Source of the DNA: Fretibacterium fastidiosum
GTDB lineage: Bacteria > Synergistota > Synergistia > Synergistales > Aminobacteriaceae
DNA length: 64,000 bases
Assembly (NCBI RefSeq): GCF_964642095.1
Contig: NZ_OZ209244.1
Span: forward strand, 806,001-870,000
Direction: 5' to 3'
In this document: piece after piece, positions 8,783 to 17,000 of the stretch
How positions within the stretch are numbered: the stretch's first letter is position 1
How the letters are laid out: each line of letters begins with the position of its first letter
Position numbers and translations under genes: made by a program
The notes under the pieces: generated by a model
What the model saw: only the letters and a program-made list of their open reading frames with translations
What the model was told of the DNA's origin: nothing
Databases searched by the model: none

Positions 8783-8878
8783 TCAGCGGACAGCATCCAT
8801 TGTGTACATGCGCATCATCATGCCCATGCACATCATCATGCCGCCCACGAAAAGAAGGATTCCGGTTTCAGGCTTCAT
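8783..8878 (-). CDS. Methionine-rich 31-codon leader ORF, copy 1
   Basis: Starts MKPETGILLFVGG and continues MMMCMGMMMRMYTM before a short DAVR end. Nine of fourteen consecutive codons are Met. GGGAG lies eight bases upstream of the ATG. A strong promoter lies 37 bases upstream (8915-8943), and two intrinsic terminators follow the stop. The position, size and codon bias are those of an attenuation leader peptide for the methionine-transport genes downstream. Alternatively it could be a small Met-rich membrane peptide, since about 18 residues are hydrophobic. A second copy differing by a few bases precedes intact metN. Confidence 0.7.
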   Translation of the reverse strand: MKPETGILLFVGGMMMCMGMMMRMYTMDAVR

Positions 8879-8914
8879 CCCACGAACTCCCATCTTCAAA
8901 AATTTATGCTGCGA

Positions 8915-8943
8915 AGTATACCTCAGAGGCCCTCCGTTGTCAA
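8915..8943 (-). promoter_or_regulatory. Sigma-70-type promoter of the metQ leader
   Basis: On the minus strand TTGACA (8943-8938), a 17-base spacer, then TATACT (8920-8915). The start point is expected about 30 bases before the leader ATG. The same boxes and spacing occur at 20580-20608. Confidence 0.85.
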
Positions 8944-9210
8944 ATTTTTCAGCCGTCGGTCGCGCTTTCGGCACAAAGGGCCGAAGCTCCCGTCGGTAGC
9001 CAGAGAAAAGTCACCCTTAAGGGCTCAGAGCAAATGTCCTCCTTAGTATTTCACTGCTCTGAGTTAGCGTCATCACTTTTCTTGGAAAGAGCGATTTCAG
9101 AGGTGGTGTGGAATGGGTTTGTGAAGTTTCATGGGCTCGTCCTTTTTGTCCTTTACAACTTTTTACAGGGTGACATTACGACTGATCGACGACAGACCTC
9201 TCCATAATTC

Positions 9211-9239
9211 TTGACACGAATCGGGGGCAGGGATAAACT
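9211..9239 (+). promoter_or_regulatory. Promoter of island gene A1
   Basis: TTGACA (9211-9216), 17 bases, TAAACT (9234-9239). It is reproduced exactly at 12792-12820 before the duplicate gene. The TTG of the -35 box could be mistaken for a start codon. Confidence 0.8.
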
Positions 9240-9297
9240 TAGAGTACTTCGTACTTCTTTTACTCCTGACTTTGAAAAGTTAGGGAGGCTTTTTAAG

Positions 9298-10458
9298 ATG
9301 TCTCGTGTCGACGACGATGCTACAGGCGTTAAGGGATCGGGATTCCATCCGGACGAGACAAGGATTTACAATATTCTTGTCTGCGTTTCGGCTATCCTTT
9401 TACTTTTTTTAAATATCCGAAGCTCAATGGGTAAATACGAGGCGTTTCTTGTGTTCGGCGAAGAGGAGAAGTTGACCAGCCTTTTGATCGAGTGGACAAC
9501 AGCACTGTGTGCGGAGTTTTATTTCTCCTGGACGATCTATCGTGGCATAACGCTGAAATGGAAGCGCCTCGGGCTCCTTATTCTGTTCTGCCTGTTATGC
9601 ATTGGATATGTTCTGACGAGCATCGTTCTCTTTGCTTTCTTCTTCGACTTGCGGGAAGAAGGAACGAGCTCTAGTCTAGGCCAGATTATCGTATCTATTC
9701 TCTGCAAAATTTTTGTCTTTTTTGTATTGGCTGTTATAGCAGCTTTCCTCTCTTTTTCTGTCCCACTATATAACCCTTATAGTTATTACGACTTTCGTCC
9801 TGCGCCCTTCAGGGGCGTGTGGCCCCAGCGATTGAACATAGAAAAGTTGAGCGAAAATATAAGAGGCGATGTGCTGAGAGCGGTCTATGACAGGCGCGGC
9901 CTGGACGAAAACTACCTTCTGACGGACCGGGAAGAATTTCTGCGCGCCCTGGGGGAGATTGCCGCCTCAACGGATGCCCGGGGAACGGCCGTTTCCATGG
10001 AAAGCGTGAACTACAAGGTGCTTTTTGACGCCGGAGCGCTTCGTTTTATCCTTCGTGACAACGTGTGCTATCTTGACGTCGACCTCAACAAAACCGCTTC
10101 ATTGATCTATTTTTCGCCTCCGTTTAAGGTTGAGCATTATATTTATCATGTTGCTCTTGTAAACGAGGAGGGGTACTTTGAGCTCTCCTCCGAAGTGTCG
10201 CGCGACGTCTATTACACGGATAAATCGTTGTGGGATGCTCTTTTTGCTGAGCGCCTCTCAAAGGCGAAGCCTATGGGGAATTGTCTTTTGCTTAATGGCC
10301 CGGTACTTGCCGTGCCGGATTTCAAACACCCGGATCTTGTAACGATGCGTGACGATAACTACTGGAATGATGAAAAGTGGCGCATTCTTGACAACGTGTA
10401 CATCCCGCTGGTTGTGTTTTTGAACGTCGAGCCGTTCCCCTGCGTCAGGGTGCCGTAG
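9298..10458 (+). CDS. Island membrane protein A1, function unknown
   Basis: Protein of 386 residues I do not recognise. It has four hydrophobic segments near residues 25-42, 60-80, 92-120 and 126-158. A soluble C-terminal region of about 220 residues follows, with LTDREEFLRALGEIA and YLDVDLNKTASLI. The start ATG at 9298 follows GGGAGG by nine bases and lies about 50 bases downstream of the promoter. It is nearly identical to A2 (12879-14030) except for a short divergent stretch near residues 290-300 and near 355-365. Codon use is AT-richer than the housekeeping genes, suggesting acquisition. It stands just upstream of a tandem family of small membrane proteins. Confidence 0.75.
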   Translation: MSRVDDDATGVKGSGFHPDETRIYNILVCVSAILLLFLNIRSSMGKYEAFLVFGEEEKLTSLLIEWTTALCAEFYFSWTIYRGITLKWKRLGLLILFCLLCIGYVLTSIVLFAFFFDLREEGTSSSLGQIIVSILCKIFVFFVLAVIAAFLSFSVPLYNPYSYYDFRPAPFRGVWPQRLNIEKLSENIRGDVLRAVYDRRGLDENYLLTDREEFLRALGEIAASTDARGTAVSMESVNYKVLFDAGALRFILRDNVCYLDVDLNKTASLIYFSPPFKVEHYIYHVALVNEEGYFELSSEVSRDVYYTDKSLWDALFAERLSKAKPMGNCLLLNGPVLAVPDFKHPDLVTMRDDNYWNDEKWRILDNVYIPLVVFLNVEPFPCVRVP

Positions 10459-10554
10459 GGCGTTTAGTTCTCCGCAAAATCTTAGAAAGAGGGGTGTGTT
10501 GTTCATGAGAAAGGGGTGCCGAGTGCAGTACATTGGGAATGGAGGTGTTTTCAG

Positions 10555-11181
10555 TTGAAACGGTACGTCACAAGACGCACGCTTGTGGTTCTGGTACTGT
10601 TTCTGCTTGCGGCGTCGCCGTTGGTGTACCGTTGGCTGGACCACACGCTGGTGTTTTATGACAGGTTGATACAGGGAGGGCATGCCTTTCCTCCTGTCAG
10701 AGTCGTTGATGGGCGGTTGGGTTATATGGAAGATATCCTTTGTTACTATGTTTCTAAATACAATGAAAGCAGGGACATTTTACTGTCCGATTTAAGGAGG
10801 GGAGTCAACAACATGAAAATGCTTACTGAAAAATATCAATATAAGACTGAACCCTCTATTAAGAGCTTTTACATAACGGGAGACAGCGGAGATGTGTGTT
10901 GGCTGGGGTATAACCTGGAGCCACCGCACCTTGACGGGCGGTTTGGCCTGGACAGAGCGAACCTGACTGTTAAAAAGAGGATTGAAGAAGTCTCCAATCA
11001 AAAACGGTTGGGATACTTTTTCTATGGCTCTTTATCGATCGATTCTCCCCCAATCTCAGATGATAAGAGGTTTCTTTTCAAGGCCTCTGATTCTGTCGTG
11101 TGGAAACGGGCTGTTAAAGTGGAAGCCGCGTTGAAAGATGCACTTTTCAAGGAGGGAACTCATGATGAACAGGTATTTTAA
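10555..11181 (+). CDS. Island small membrane-anchored protein B1, function unknown
   Basis: Protein of 208 residues with one N-terminal membrane anchor (about residues 8-27, RRTLVVLVLFLLAASPLVY) followed by an extracytoplasmic domain. The domain contains a conserved core also seen in B2 and B3: LEPPH, RFGLDRA, SIDSPPISDDKRFLFKASDSVVW. No family recognised. The TTG at 10555 is chosen because GGAGG lies nine bases upstream and all three paralogues share the same TTG and Shine-Dalgarno arrangement. Its end overlaps a short signal-peptide-like ORF. Confidence 0.7.
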   Translation: MKRYVTRRTLVVLVLFLLAASPLVYRWLDHTLVFYDRLIQGGHAFPPVRVVDGRLGYMEDILCYYVSKYNESRDILLSDLRRGVNNMKMLTEKYQYKTEPSIKSFYITGDSGDVCWLGYNLEPPHLDGRFGLDRANLTVKKRIEEVSNQKRLGYFFYGSLSIDSPPISDDKRFLFKASDSVVWKRAVKVEAALKDALFKEGTHDEQVF

Positions 11182-11254
11182 AGCACTTCTGCTGTCGGAC
11201 TTGGTGGTGCTTCTGTCCTCAAGGGATGCAATGGCCTATTATCCTGTATCTTGA
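11162..11254 (+). CDS. Short exported-peptide ORF after B1 (30 codons)
   Basis: Overlaps the last 20 bases of B1 in another frame, with AAGGAGGG five bases before ATGATG. It encodes a basic start (MMNRYFK), a hydrophobic run (ALLLSDLVVLLSS) and ends ...MAYYPVS. The second copy after B2 has a cleaner signal peptide. It could be a truncated secreted protein left by recombination, or a small exported peptide. Function unknown. Confidence 0.4.
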   Translation: MMNRYFKALLLSDLVVLLSSRDAMAYYPVS

Positions 11255-11305
11255 TTAACCGAAGGGTTGTCGGGTGTGGTGCGTTGGGAAGGGAGGCGTT
11301 TTCAG

Positions 11306-11935
11306 TTGAAACGGTACGTTACAAGACGCACGCTTGTGGTTCTGGTACTGTTTCTGCTTGCGGCGTCGCCGTTGGTGTACGACTGGCTGGACCACACGCT
11401 GGTGTTTTATGACAGGCTGATACAAGGAGGGCATGCTATTTCTCCTGTTAGAGTCGTTCTTTTGCGGTTGTGTTCTTTGGAAGACAAACTTTCTTACTAC
11501 GTTTCTAAGGACAATGAGAGCAGGGATATTTTTCTGTCTGATTTAAGGATAGGAGTTGACAACATGAAAATGCTCGTCGAAAAATATCCGAGCATTGCTA
11601 ATTCATCCGTTCCATTTATGAGCTTTTACATACTGGGTGACAGTGTAGATGTGTTCTGGTTGGGGTATGACCTGGAGCCGCCGCACGTTGAAGGTCGGTT
11701 TGGCTTGGATAGAGCGAGTCCGACTATTAAAGAGAGTATTGAAAAAAGACGAGAGCTGCTGTACGGGCACTCTCTTTACGGCTCTTTATCGATCGATTCT
11801 CCCCCGATCTCAGATGATAAGAGGTTTCTTTTCAAGGCCTCTGACTCTGTCGTCTGGATACGGGCTGTTAAAGTGGAAGCCGAGTTGAAAGATGCACTTT
11901 TCAAGGAGGGAACTCATGATGAACAGGTATTTTAA
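11306..11935 (+). CDS. Island small membrane-anchored protein B2, function unknown
   Basis: Paralogue of B1 (209 residues, same TTG start with GGGAGG upstream, same N-terminal anchor). The middle (about residues 50-110) has diverged most, while the C-terminal SIDSPPISDDKRFLFKASDS block is kept. The intergenic DNA before B2 and before B3 is also repeated, so the B genes expanded as units of about 750 bp. Confidence 0.7.
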   Translation: MKRYVTRRTLVVLVLFLLAASPLVYDWLDHTLVFYDRLIQGGHAISPVRVVLLRLCSLEDKLSYYVSKDNESRDIFLSDLRIGVDNMKMLVEKYPSIANSSVPFMSFYILGDSVDVFWLGYDLEPPHVEGRFGLDRASPTIKESIEKRRELLYGHSLYGSLSIDSPPISDDKRFLFKASDSVVWIRAVKVEAELKDALFKEGTHDEQVF

Positions 11936-12008
11936 AGCACTTCTGCTGTCGGGCTTGGTGGTGCTTCTGCCCTCAAGGGCTGCAACGGCCTATTATCCTG
12001 TATCTTGA
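11916..12008 (+). CDS. Short exported-peptide ORF after B2 (30 codons)
   Basis: MMNRYFKALLLSGLVVLL followed by PSRAATAYYPVS and a stop; AAGGAGGG lies five bases upstream. It has a textbook signal peptide with a possible cleavage after ATA that would leave only YYPVS. The same ORF follows B1 (11162-11254) with substitutions that weaken the cleavage site. No product of this kind is known to me. Confidence 0.45.
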   Translation: MMNRYFKALLLSGLVVLLPSRAATAYYPVS

Positions 12009-12057
12009 TTAACCGAAGGGTCGCGGGTACCGTACGTTGGAAGGGAGGCGTTTTCAA

Positions 12058-12630
12058 TTGAAACGGTACGTTACAAGACGCACGCTTGTTGTTCTGTTGC
12101 TGTTCCTGCTTGCGGCGTCGCCGCTTCTGTACCACTGGCTGGACCACACGGTTGTGGTTGAAGATAAGAATTTTATGCGTGCTAGCGTGCCCCACATTTT
12201 AACTTCTATATCGGAGACAGTATACCACGTATATTTTACTAAAAAAGATGTTTTTGAAAAGGTTAAAAAAGGTGTTAACAATATAGAGGTATTTCTTGAA
12301 GCGTATCCCGATTTGTATTGGCCCAATGACCCAGTTTTGCTGAATCCATCTTTAAATAAGTTTTTATGTGACCGGAGCGAGTGAAGATGTGTGGTGGATT
12401 GGGTTTACCTTGAGCCACCCCATATTAAGGGATATTTTGGGCTTCAGCGAAAAAGTCATGCTGCCAAGACAAGGCTTGAAAAGGCGGCAATACGTATGCC
12501 TTATCGAAAACCCTATGGTTCGTCATCAATTAACGTTCCGCCTGCGTCAGATGACCTTAAATACCTCTTCAAGGCCAGTGATTCCGCCATATGGAGACGT
12601 ATAGCTCCTGTTAAGCCCGATTTAAAGTGA
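12058..12630 (+). pseudogene. Third B-family paralogue, frameshifted
   Basis: Starts like B1/B2 (TTG, KRYVTRRTLVVLLLFLLAASP). The first frame stops near 12384, while the conserved block FYVTGASEDVWW continues in a second frame and LEPPHIKGYFGL ... VPPASDDLKYLFKASDSAIW in a third. At least two frameshifts are therefore needed to match B1 and B2. The 160 bases after it hold nothing recognisable before the A2 promoter. Confidence 0.8.
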
Positions 12631-12791
12631 TTCCCAAATCCAAAGGCAAAGTTTTTAACGTGTGGCGAGGTCAGGTTTTGCGCGTTTTTTGCCGCGCCGG
12701 ACGGATGCAAGGTCGGAGTTGAGTTAACCTATACGATGACGGGCTTGATTAAGGTCGTTGTGAGCTGCGGATTGGGGAACTGTCGTAACCC

Positions 12792-12820
12792 TTGACACGA
12801 ATCGGGGGCAGGGATAAACT
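12792..12820 (+). promoter_or_regulatory. Promoter of island gene A2
   Basis: TTGACA, 17 bases, TAAACT, identical to the A1 promoter at 9211-9239. The A1/A2 duplication starts exactly at this -35 box. Confidence 0.8.
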
Positions 12821-12878
12821 TAGAGTACTTCGTACTTCTTTTACTCCTGACTTTGAAAAGTTAGGGAGGCTTTTTAAG

Positions 12879-14030
12879 ATGTCTCGTGTCGACGACGATG
12901 CTACAGGCGTTAAGGGATCGGGATTCCATCCGGACGAGACAAGGATATACAATATCCTTGTCTGCGTTTCGGCTATCCTTTTGCTTTTTTTAAATATCCG
13001 AAGCTCGATGGGTAAATACGAGGCGTTTCTTTTGTTTGGCGAAGAGGAGAAGTTGACCAGCCTTTTGATCGAGTGGACAACAGCGCTGTGTGCGGAGTTT
13101 TATTTCTCCTGGACGATCTATCGCGGCATAACGCTGAAATGGAAGCGCCTCGGGCTCCTTATTTTGTTCTGCCTGTTATGCATTGGATATGTTCTGACGA
13201 GCATCGTTCTCTTTGCTTTCTTCTTCGACTTGCGCGAAGAAGGAACGAGCTCTGGTTTAGGCCAGATTATCGTATCTATTCTCTGCAAAATTTTTGTCTT
13301 TTTTGTATTGGCTGTTATAGCAGCTTTCCTCTCTTTTTCTGTCCCACTATATAACCCTTATAGTTATTACGACTTTCGTCCTGCGCCCTTCAGGGGCGTG
13401 TGGCCCCAGCGATTGAACATAGAAAAGTTGAGCGAAAATATAAGAGGTGATGTGCTGAGAGCGGTCTATGACAGGCGCGGCCTGGACGAAAACTACCTTC
13501 TGACGGACCGGGAAGAATTTCTGCGCACCCTGGGGGAGATTGCCGCTTCAACGGATGCCCGGGGAACGGCCGTTTCCATGGAAAGCGTGAACTACAAGGT
13601 GCTTTTTGACGCCGGAGCGCTTCGTTTTATCCTTCGTGACAACGTGTGCTATCTTGACGTCGACCTCAACAAAACCGCTTCATTGATATTTTTTTCGCCG
13701 CGGTTTGAGTATGATATATTGAAGGCCGCTCTTTCAAATAAGGGCTACTTTGAGCTCTCCTCCGAAGTGTCGCGCGACGTCTATTACACGGATAAATCGT
13801 TGTGGGATGCTCTTTTTGCTGAGCGCCTCTCAAAGGCGAAGCCTATGGGGAATTGTCTTTTGCTTAATGGCCCGGTACTTGCCGTGCCGGATTTCAAACA
13901 CCCGGCTCTTGTAACGATGGATGATTATGACTACCGGGGTGATGAAAAGTGGCGTATTCTTGACAACATGTACATCCCGCTGGTTATGTTTTTGAACGTC
14001 GAGCCGTTCCCCTGCGTCAGGGTGCCGTAG
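12879..14030 (+). CDS. Island membrane protein A2, function unknown
   Basis: Near-identical duplicate of A1 (383 residues, four N-terminal membrane segments, same start context). The main difference is a replaced stretch where A1 reads PPFKVEHYIYHVALVNEEG and A2 reads PRFEYDILKAALSNKG. The duplication continues past its stop to the first 13 bases of the peptidase gene: the sequence GAGAAAGGGGT at 10507-10517 matches 14079-14089. Confidence 0.75.
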   Translation: MSRVDDDATGVKGSGFHPDETRIYNILVCVSAILLLFLNIRSSMGKYEAFLLFGEEEKLTSLLIEWTTALCAEFYFSWTIYRGITLKWKRLGLLILFCLLCIGYVLTSIVLFAFFFDLREEGTSSGLGQIIVSILCKIFVFFVLAVIAAFLSFSVPLYNPYSYYDFRPAPFRGVWPQRLNIEKLSENIRGDVLRAVYDRRGLDENYLLTDREEFLRTLGEIAASTDARGTAVSMESVNYKVLFDAGALRFILRDNVCYLDVDLNKTASLIFFSPRFEYDILKAALSNKGYFELSSEVSRDVYYTDKSLWDALFAERLSKAKPMGNCLLLNGPVLAVPDFKHPALVTMDDYDYRGDEKWRILDNMYIPLVMFLNVEPFPCVRVP

Positions 14031-14076
14031 GGCGTTTAGTTCTCCGCAAAATCTTAGAAAGAGGGGTGTGTTGTTC

Positions 14077-17000
14077 ATGAGAAAGGGGTATTTTGTTTTC
14101 TTTGCCGTGCTGTTGGGCCTGCTGATGCCCTGTGATGAGGGGTGTGCTATCAGTTGCGCTAAACCTGAGGAGGGGCATATAGACCAGGAGGTCGTTCCGC
14201 CGTTGCTGCAATACCAGGGCGCCCCGATATGCTGGAATTTTGTGGGGACGGTAAGCGGCGAGCCTTACTTCAACGTCTCCCTCGATAAGGTGGCGAAGGG
14301 GCAGGAGGGGCTTCAGCACGCCCAAGCCGGGTGTGTCAACACTTCGATGGGGACAATAATGTACGCCAATGCCTACCCCAGCGCCTCCGCGCTGCCCGGA
14401 GAGGCCCTGGATACGGACACTGAGTTTACGATTTCTGTCGGCAACCTTTTAAACCCTTTTAACTGGAAACGGGTTAAGATGAAGGGAGGCTCGGACAGGG
14501 GCAATTTCTATAAATGGGACCTGATGATCCCTTACCCCGTGTCCTCAGACCTGTCGCCCGTCGCTTCCGCCGATCCCCGAAGGGATGAAATGGCCGTGTT
14601 CCTGCGCGATATTGGCGCAGCCATGAGGACGGAGTATAAATCTTCAGCGGGAAATTCATATTTTTTCAAGGCTCCGGGGATTCTCAAGAAGTATTTCTTT
14701 TACAAAGACGCGCGTTATTACGGATGCAATCAGCTTGCCTTATTCTTCAACCTTGCGGATTTAACGCGAGAAGAAACAGAGGAGACCATCACGCCCAGCC
14801 TTGAGATGGGCATGCCGGTGATGATACAGCTTGCAGGGTTTGAAGATGATCCTCGAGCAAGTCATGCCATTGTTGTCGATGGCTATGCCTATGCCAGCGA
14901 TAAGTTCGTCCAGGAGAACTACGGGGGTAAGTGCAATGATAATTTTAAAAAACTTCTTTATCACCTGGTTTTGAACGAGGGAGATAGAAGCGTGGATGGG
15001 TGGTACGACCTGGAGGATCGTACTGAGGTCGTGAGCATTGGTCGGTATACGAAGGTAACCGCCATCAACTACAATATATGCTCAAAGGACGAGGGGGGGG
15101 TTATCGGGGGGAGGCTCTTTCTCAGGAAGAGCGATGGGGAACTGGAGCTGCTCTCCGGCGACGCCTGTGCTGATTACGAGATGCAGGCACAGCTGATTCC
15201 TTTCGGTTTGGATAAGAGCGGGGTGACGCAGGCTAAAGCCAACGGGCACTATGCGCTGAGATATCCCATAGAGTGGGGACGGCTTCTCAATAACGCAGCC
15301 GTCAGGCTCATAAACAAGGCGGATGGAGCTGTCCTGGTAGCGTCAAGGATGTTGCCGGTCGGCGATAAAGACGACGATTCTGATGTGGGGCATTTAGGCG
15401 CAACGTTGCCTGGAATCTTTGGGGGGACGTATCACCTTCAAAGCCGTAATTTCTGGCCCGTGGACTTCATCCTGGACGAATCCGTGGTTATCGGAACAGG
15501 GGCGGATACGAAAGGGTTGAAGGCCTTGATTCAGTCTTCCGAAAACGCCAGCGACGACAGCGGCTTCAATCAATGGTGCCTGTCGGGCTTCGGCAAGCGG
15601 CTGAACAGCCGATGGACTGGAGAGGGAACGGACGCCTTTTTTGTCGACACGTTTCCGTACAATACCTTCCTGTCGTTGGGGGCGGGGCGGTTCCCGTGGA
15701 TCGGTGAGCTGATGACGAAGGCGGAAAAGGTTGCGGCGGACGGCGGAATCGTCTTCATCTGCGGCGAGTCCTGGCCCTTCGCCCAGCGCCTCGCTGCGAG
15801 GGCCGGAAAACCGCTGGGCTTCTACAGCAAGGGGGCGATACGCCACACGTCGCCCAACGCCGTCGGGGTGGACCTGAAGGGCCGCCTCGCGAAGGAGACG
15901 GGCATGGGCCGCGTCGCCGTCCAGTTCACCCCGGACCTCGAGGCGCCCCTGATGTACAAGTCCCTGCCGGACGGCATCCGCATCCTCGCCATGGGCGAGG
16001 TCGTGGTCCTGACCGGTGGCCCGACGAGCCTCGGTGCGGAACGGCAGTTCTTCCCCATGGCGGTGGAGTTCGACCTCGGAAAGGGGAAGGTGATCTACAC
16101 GTCCTTCACGGCGGACCCGAACCTCTCCGTCGCCGCGTCGCCGGAGGCGAAGAAGCTGATGCGCGAGCTTGTGGCCGGGCCGGTGCGGTATGCGCAGGAG
16201 CGGCGGACGACGCGGGAGGCCGCGGCGGAGCTGAGCAAGGCTGGAGTCTCCGGCGACGCCGTGCAGCGGGACAGCCTCGGCAGCATGGAACTGGGCAGGG
16301 CCGCCTCACGGGACTTCGAGGTGGAGTGCTCCCTGTCCGGGGACGTGACCTTCGTGCTTCAGGTCACGGACCAGAGGCTGGGACTCGACCTGCCTCCGAC
16401 GGAGACGCTGCACGCCCTCGACGTATCGCTCTTCACGCCGGACGGGGAGCTGTTTGCCCGGCAGAAGCTCAACGGCACGCGGGCGTCCTTCGCGGTGTCC
16501 GCGGACGTGGCGCCGGAGGGGGTGGACCGCGTGGGCACGTGGCGGATGAAGCTGAACGAGGCGAAGGGCTTCATGCCCCGCCAGGTCGTGGTGGCCTTCT
16601 GTCTGGAGGGGGTCCACCCGCTTGACAACGGCGACCCGGGCTACGACCCGAACGCCTGGCAGGCGACCCTGAACGTCATCAGCGGCGACGACGGCGCCAA
16701 CGTGCTGGTGGGCGCCTCGAACCCGGCGAGCGTGGACGTGTTCATCGGAGGGCCGGGTGACGACACGTACGTGGGCGGCAGCGGCGAGAACCTCTACACC
16801 TGGGAGCTGCGGGGCGGCGACGACACGATCGTCAACGACAGCGCGAAGTCCACGCTGTGGATTGGCAGCGGTGTGGAGCTCTCCGCCATGGGCGTTGAGA
16901 GGGTTGGCAAGGACATCGTCATCACCCTGCTGGATGAGAACAAGAGAAGGCTGGGATCCGTCACGGTGCGGGACTGGTACTCCGGCGCGGGCAAAAAGCT

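Noticed and set aside
8783..8974. Longer 63-codon version of the Met-rich ORF
   Set aside because: The extension upstream would begin inside or before the promoter boxes. Only the 31-codon form has a ribosome-binding site downstream of the promoter.
9014..9063. Terminator at CTCAGAGCA...TGCTCTGAG before gene A1
   Set aside because: The stem is nine base pairs with a 22-base loop and is not followed by a T-run. No gene ends just upstream on the plus strand.
9211..9297. TTG start adding 29 residues to island protein A1 (and at 12792 for A2)
   Set aside because: The TTG is part of a TTGACA box followed after 17 bases by TAAACT, and ATG 9298 has a good ribosome-binding site. The upstream stretch is promoter and leader.
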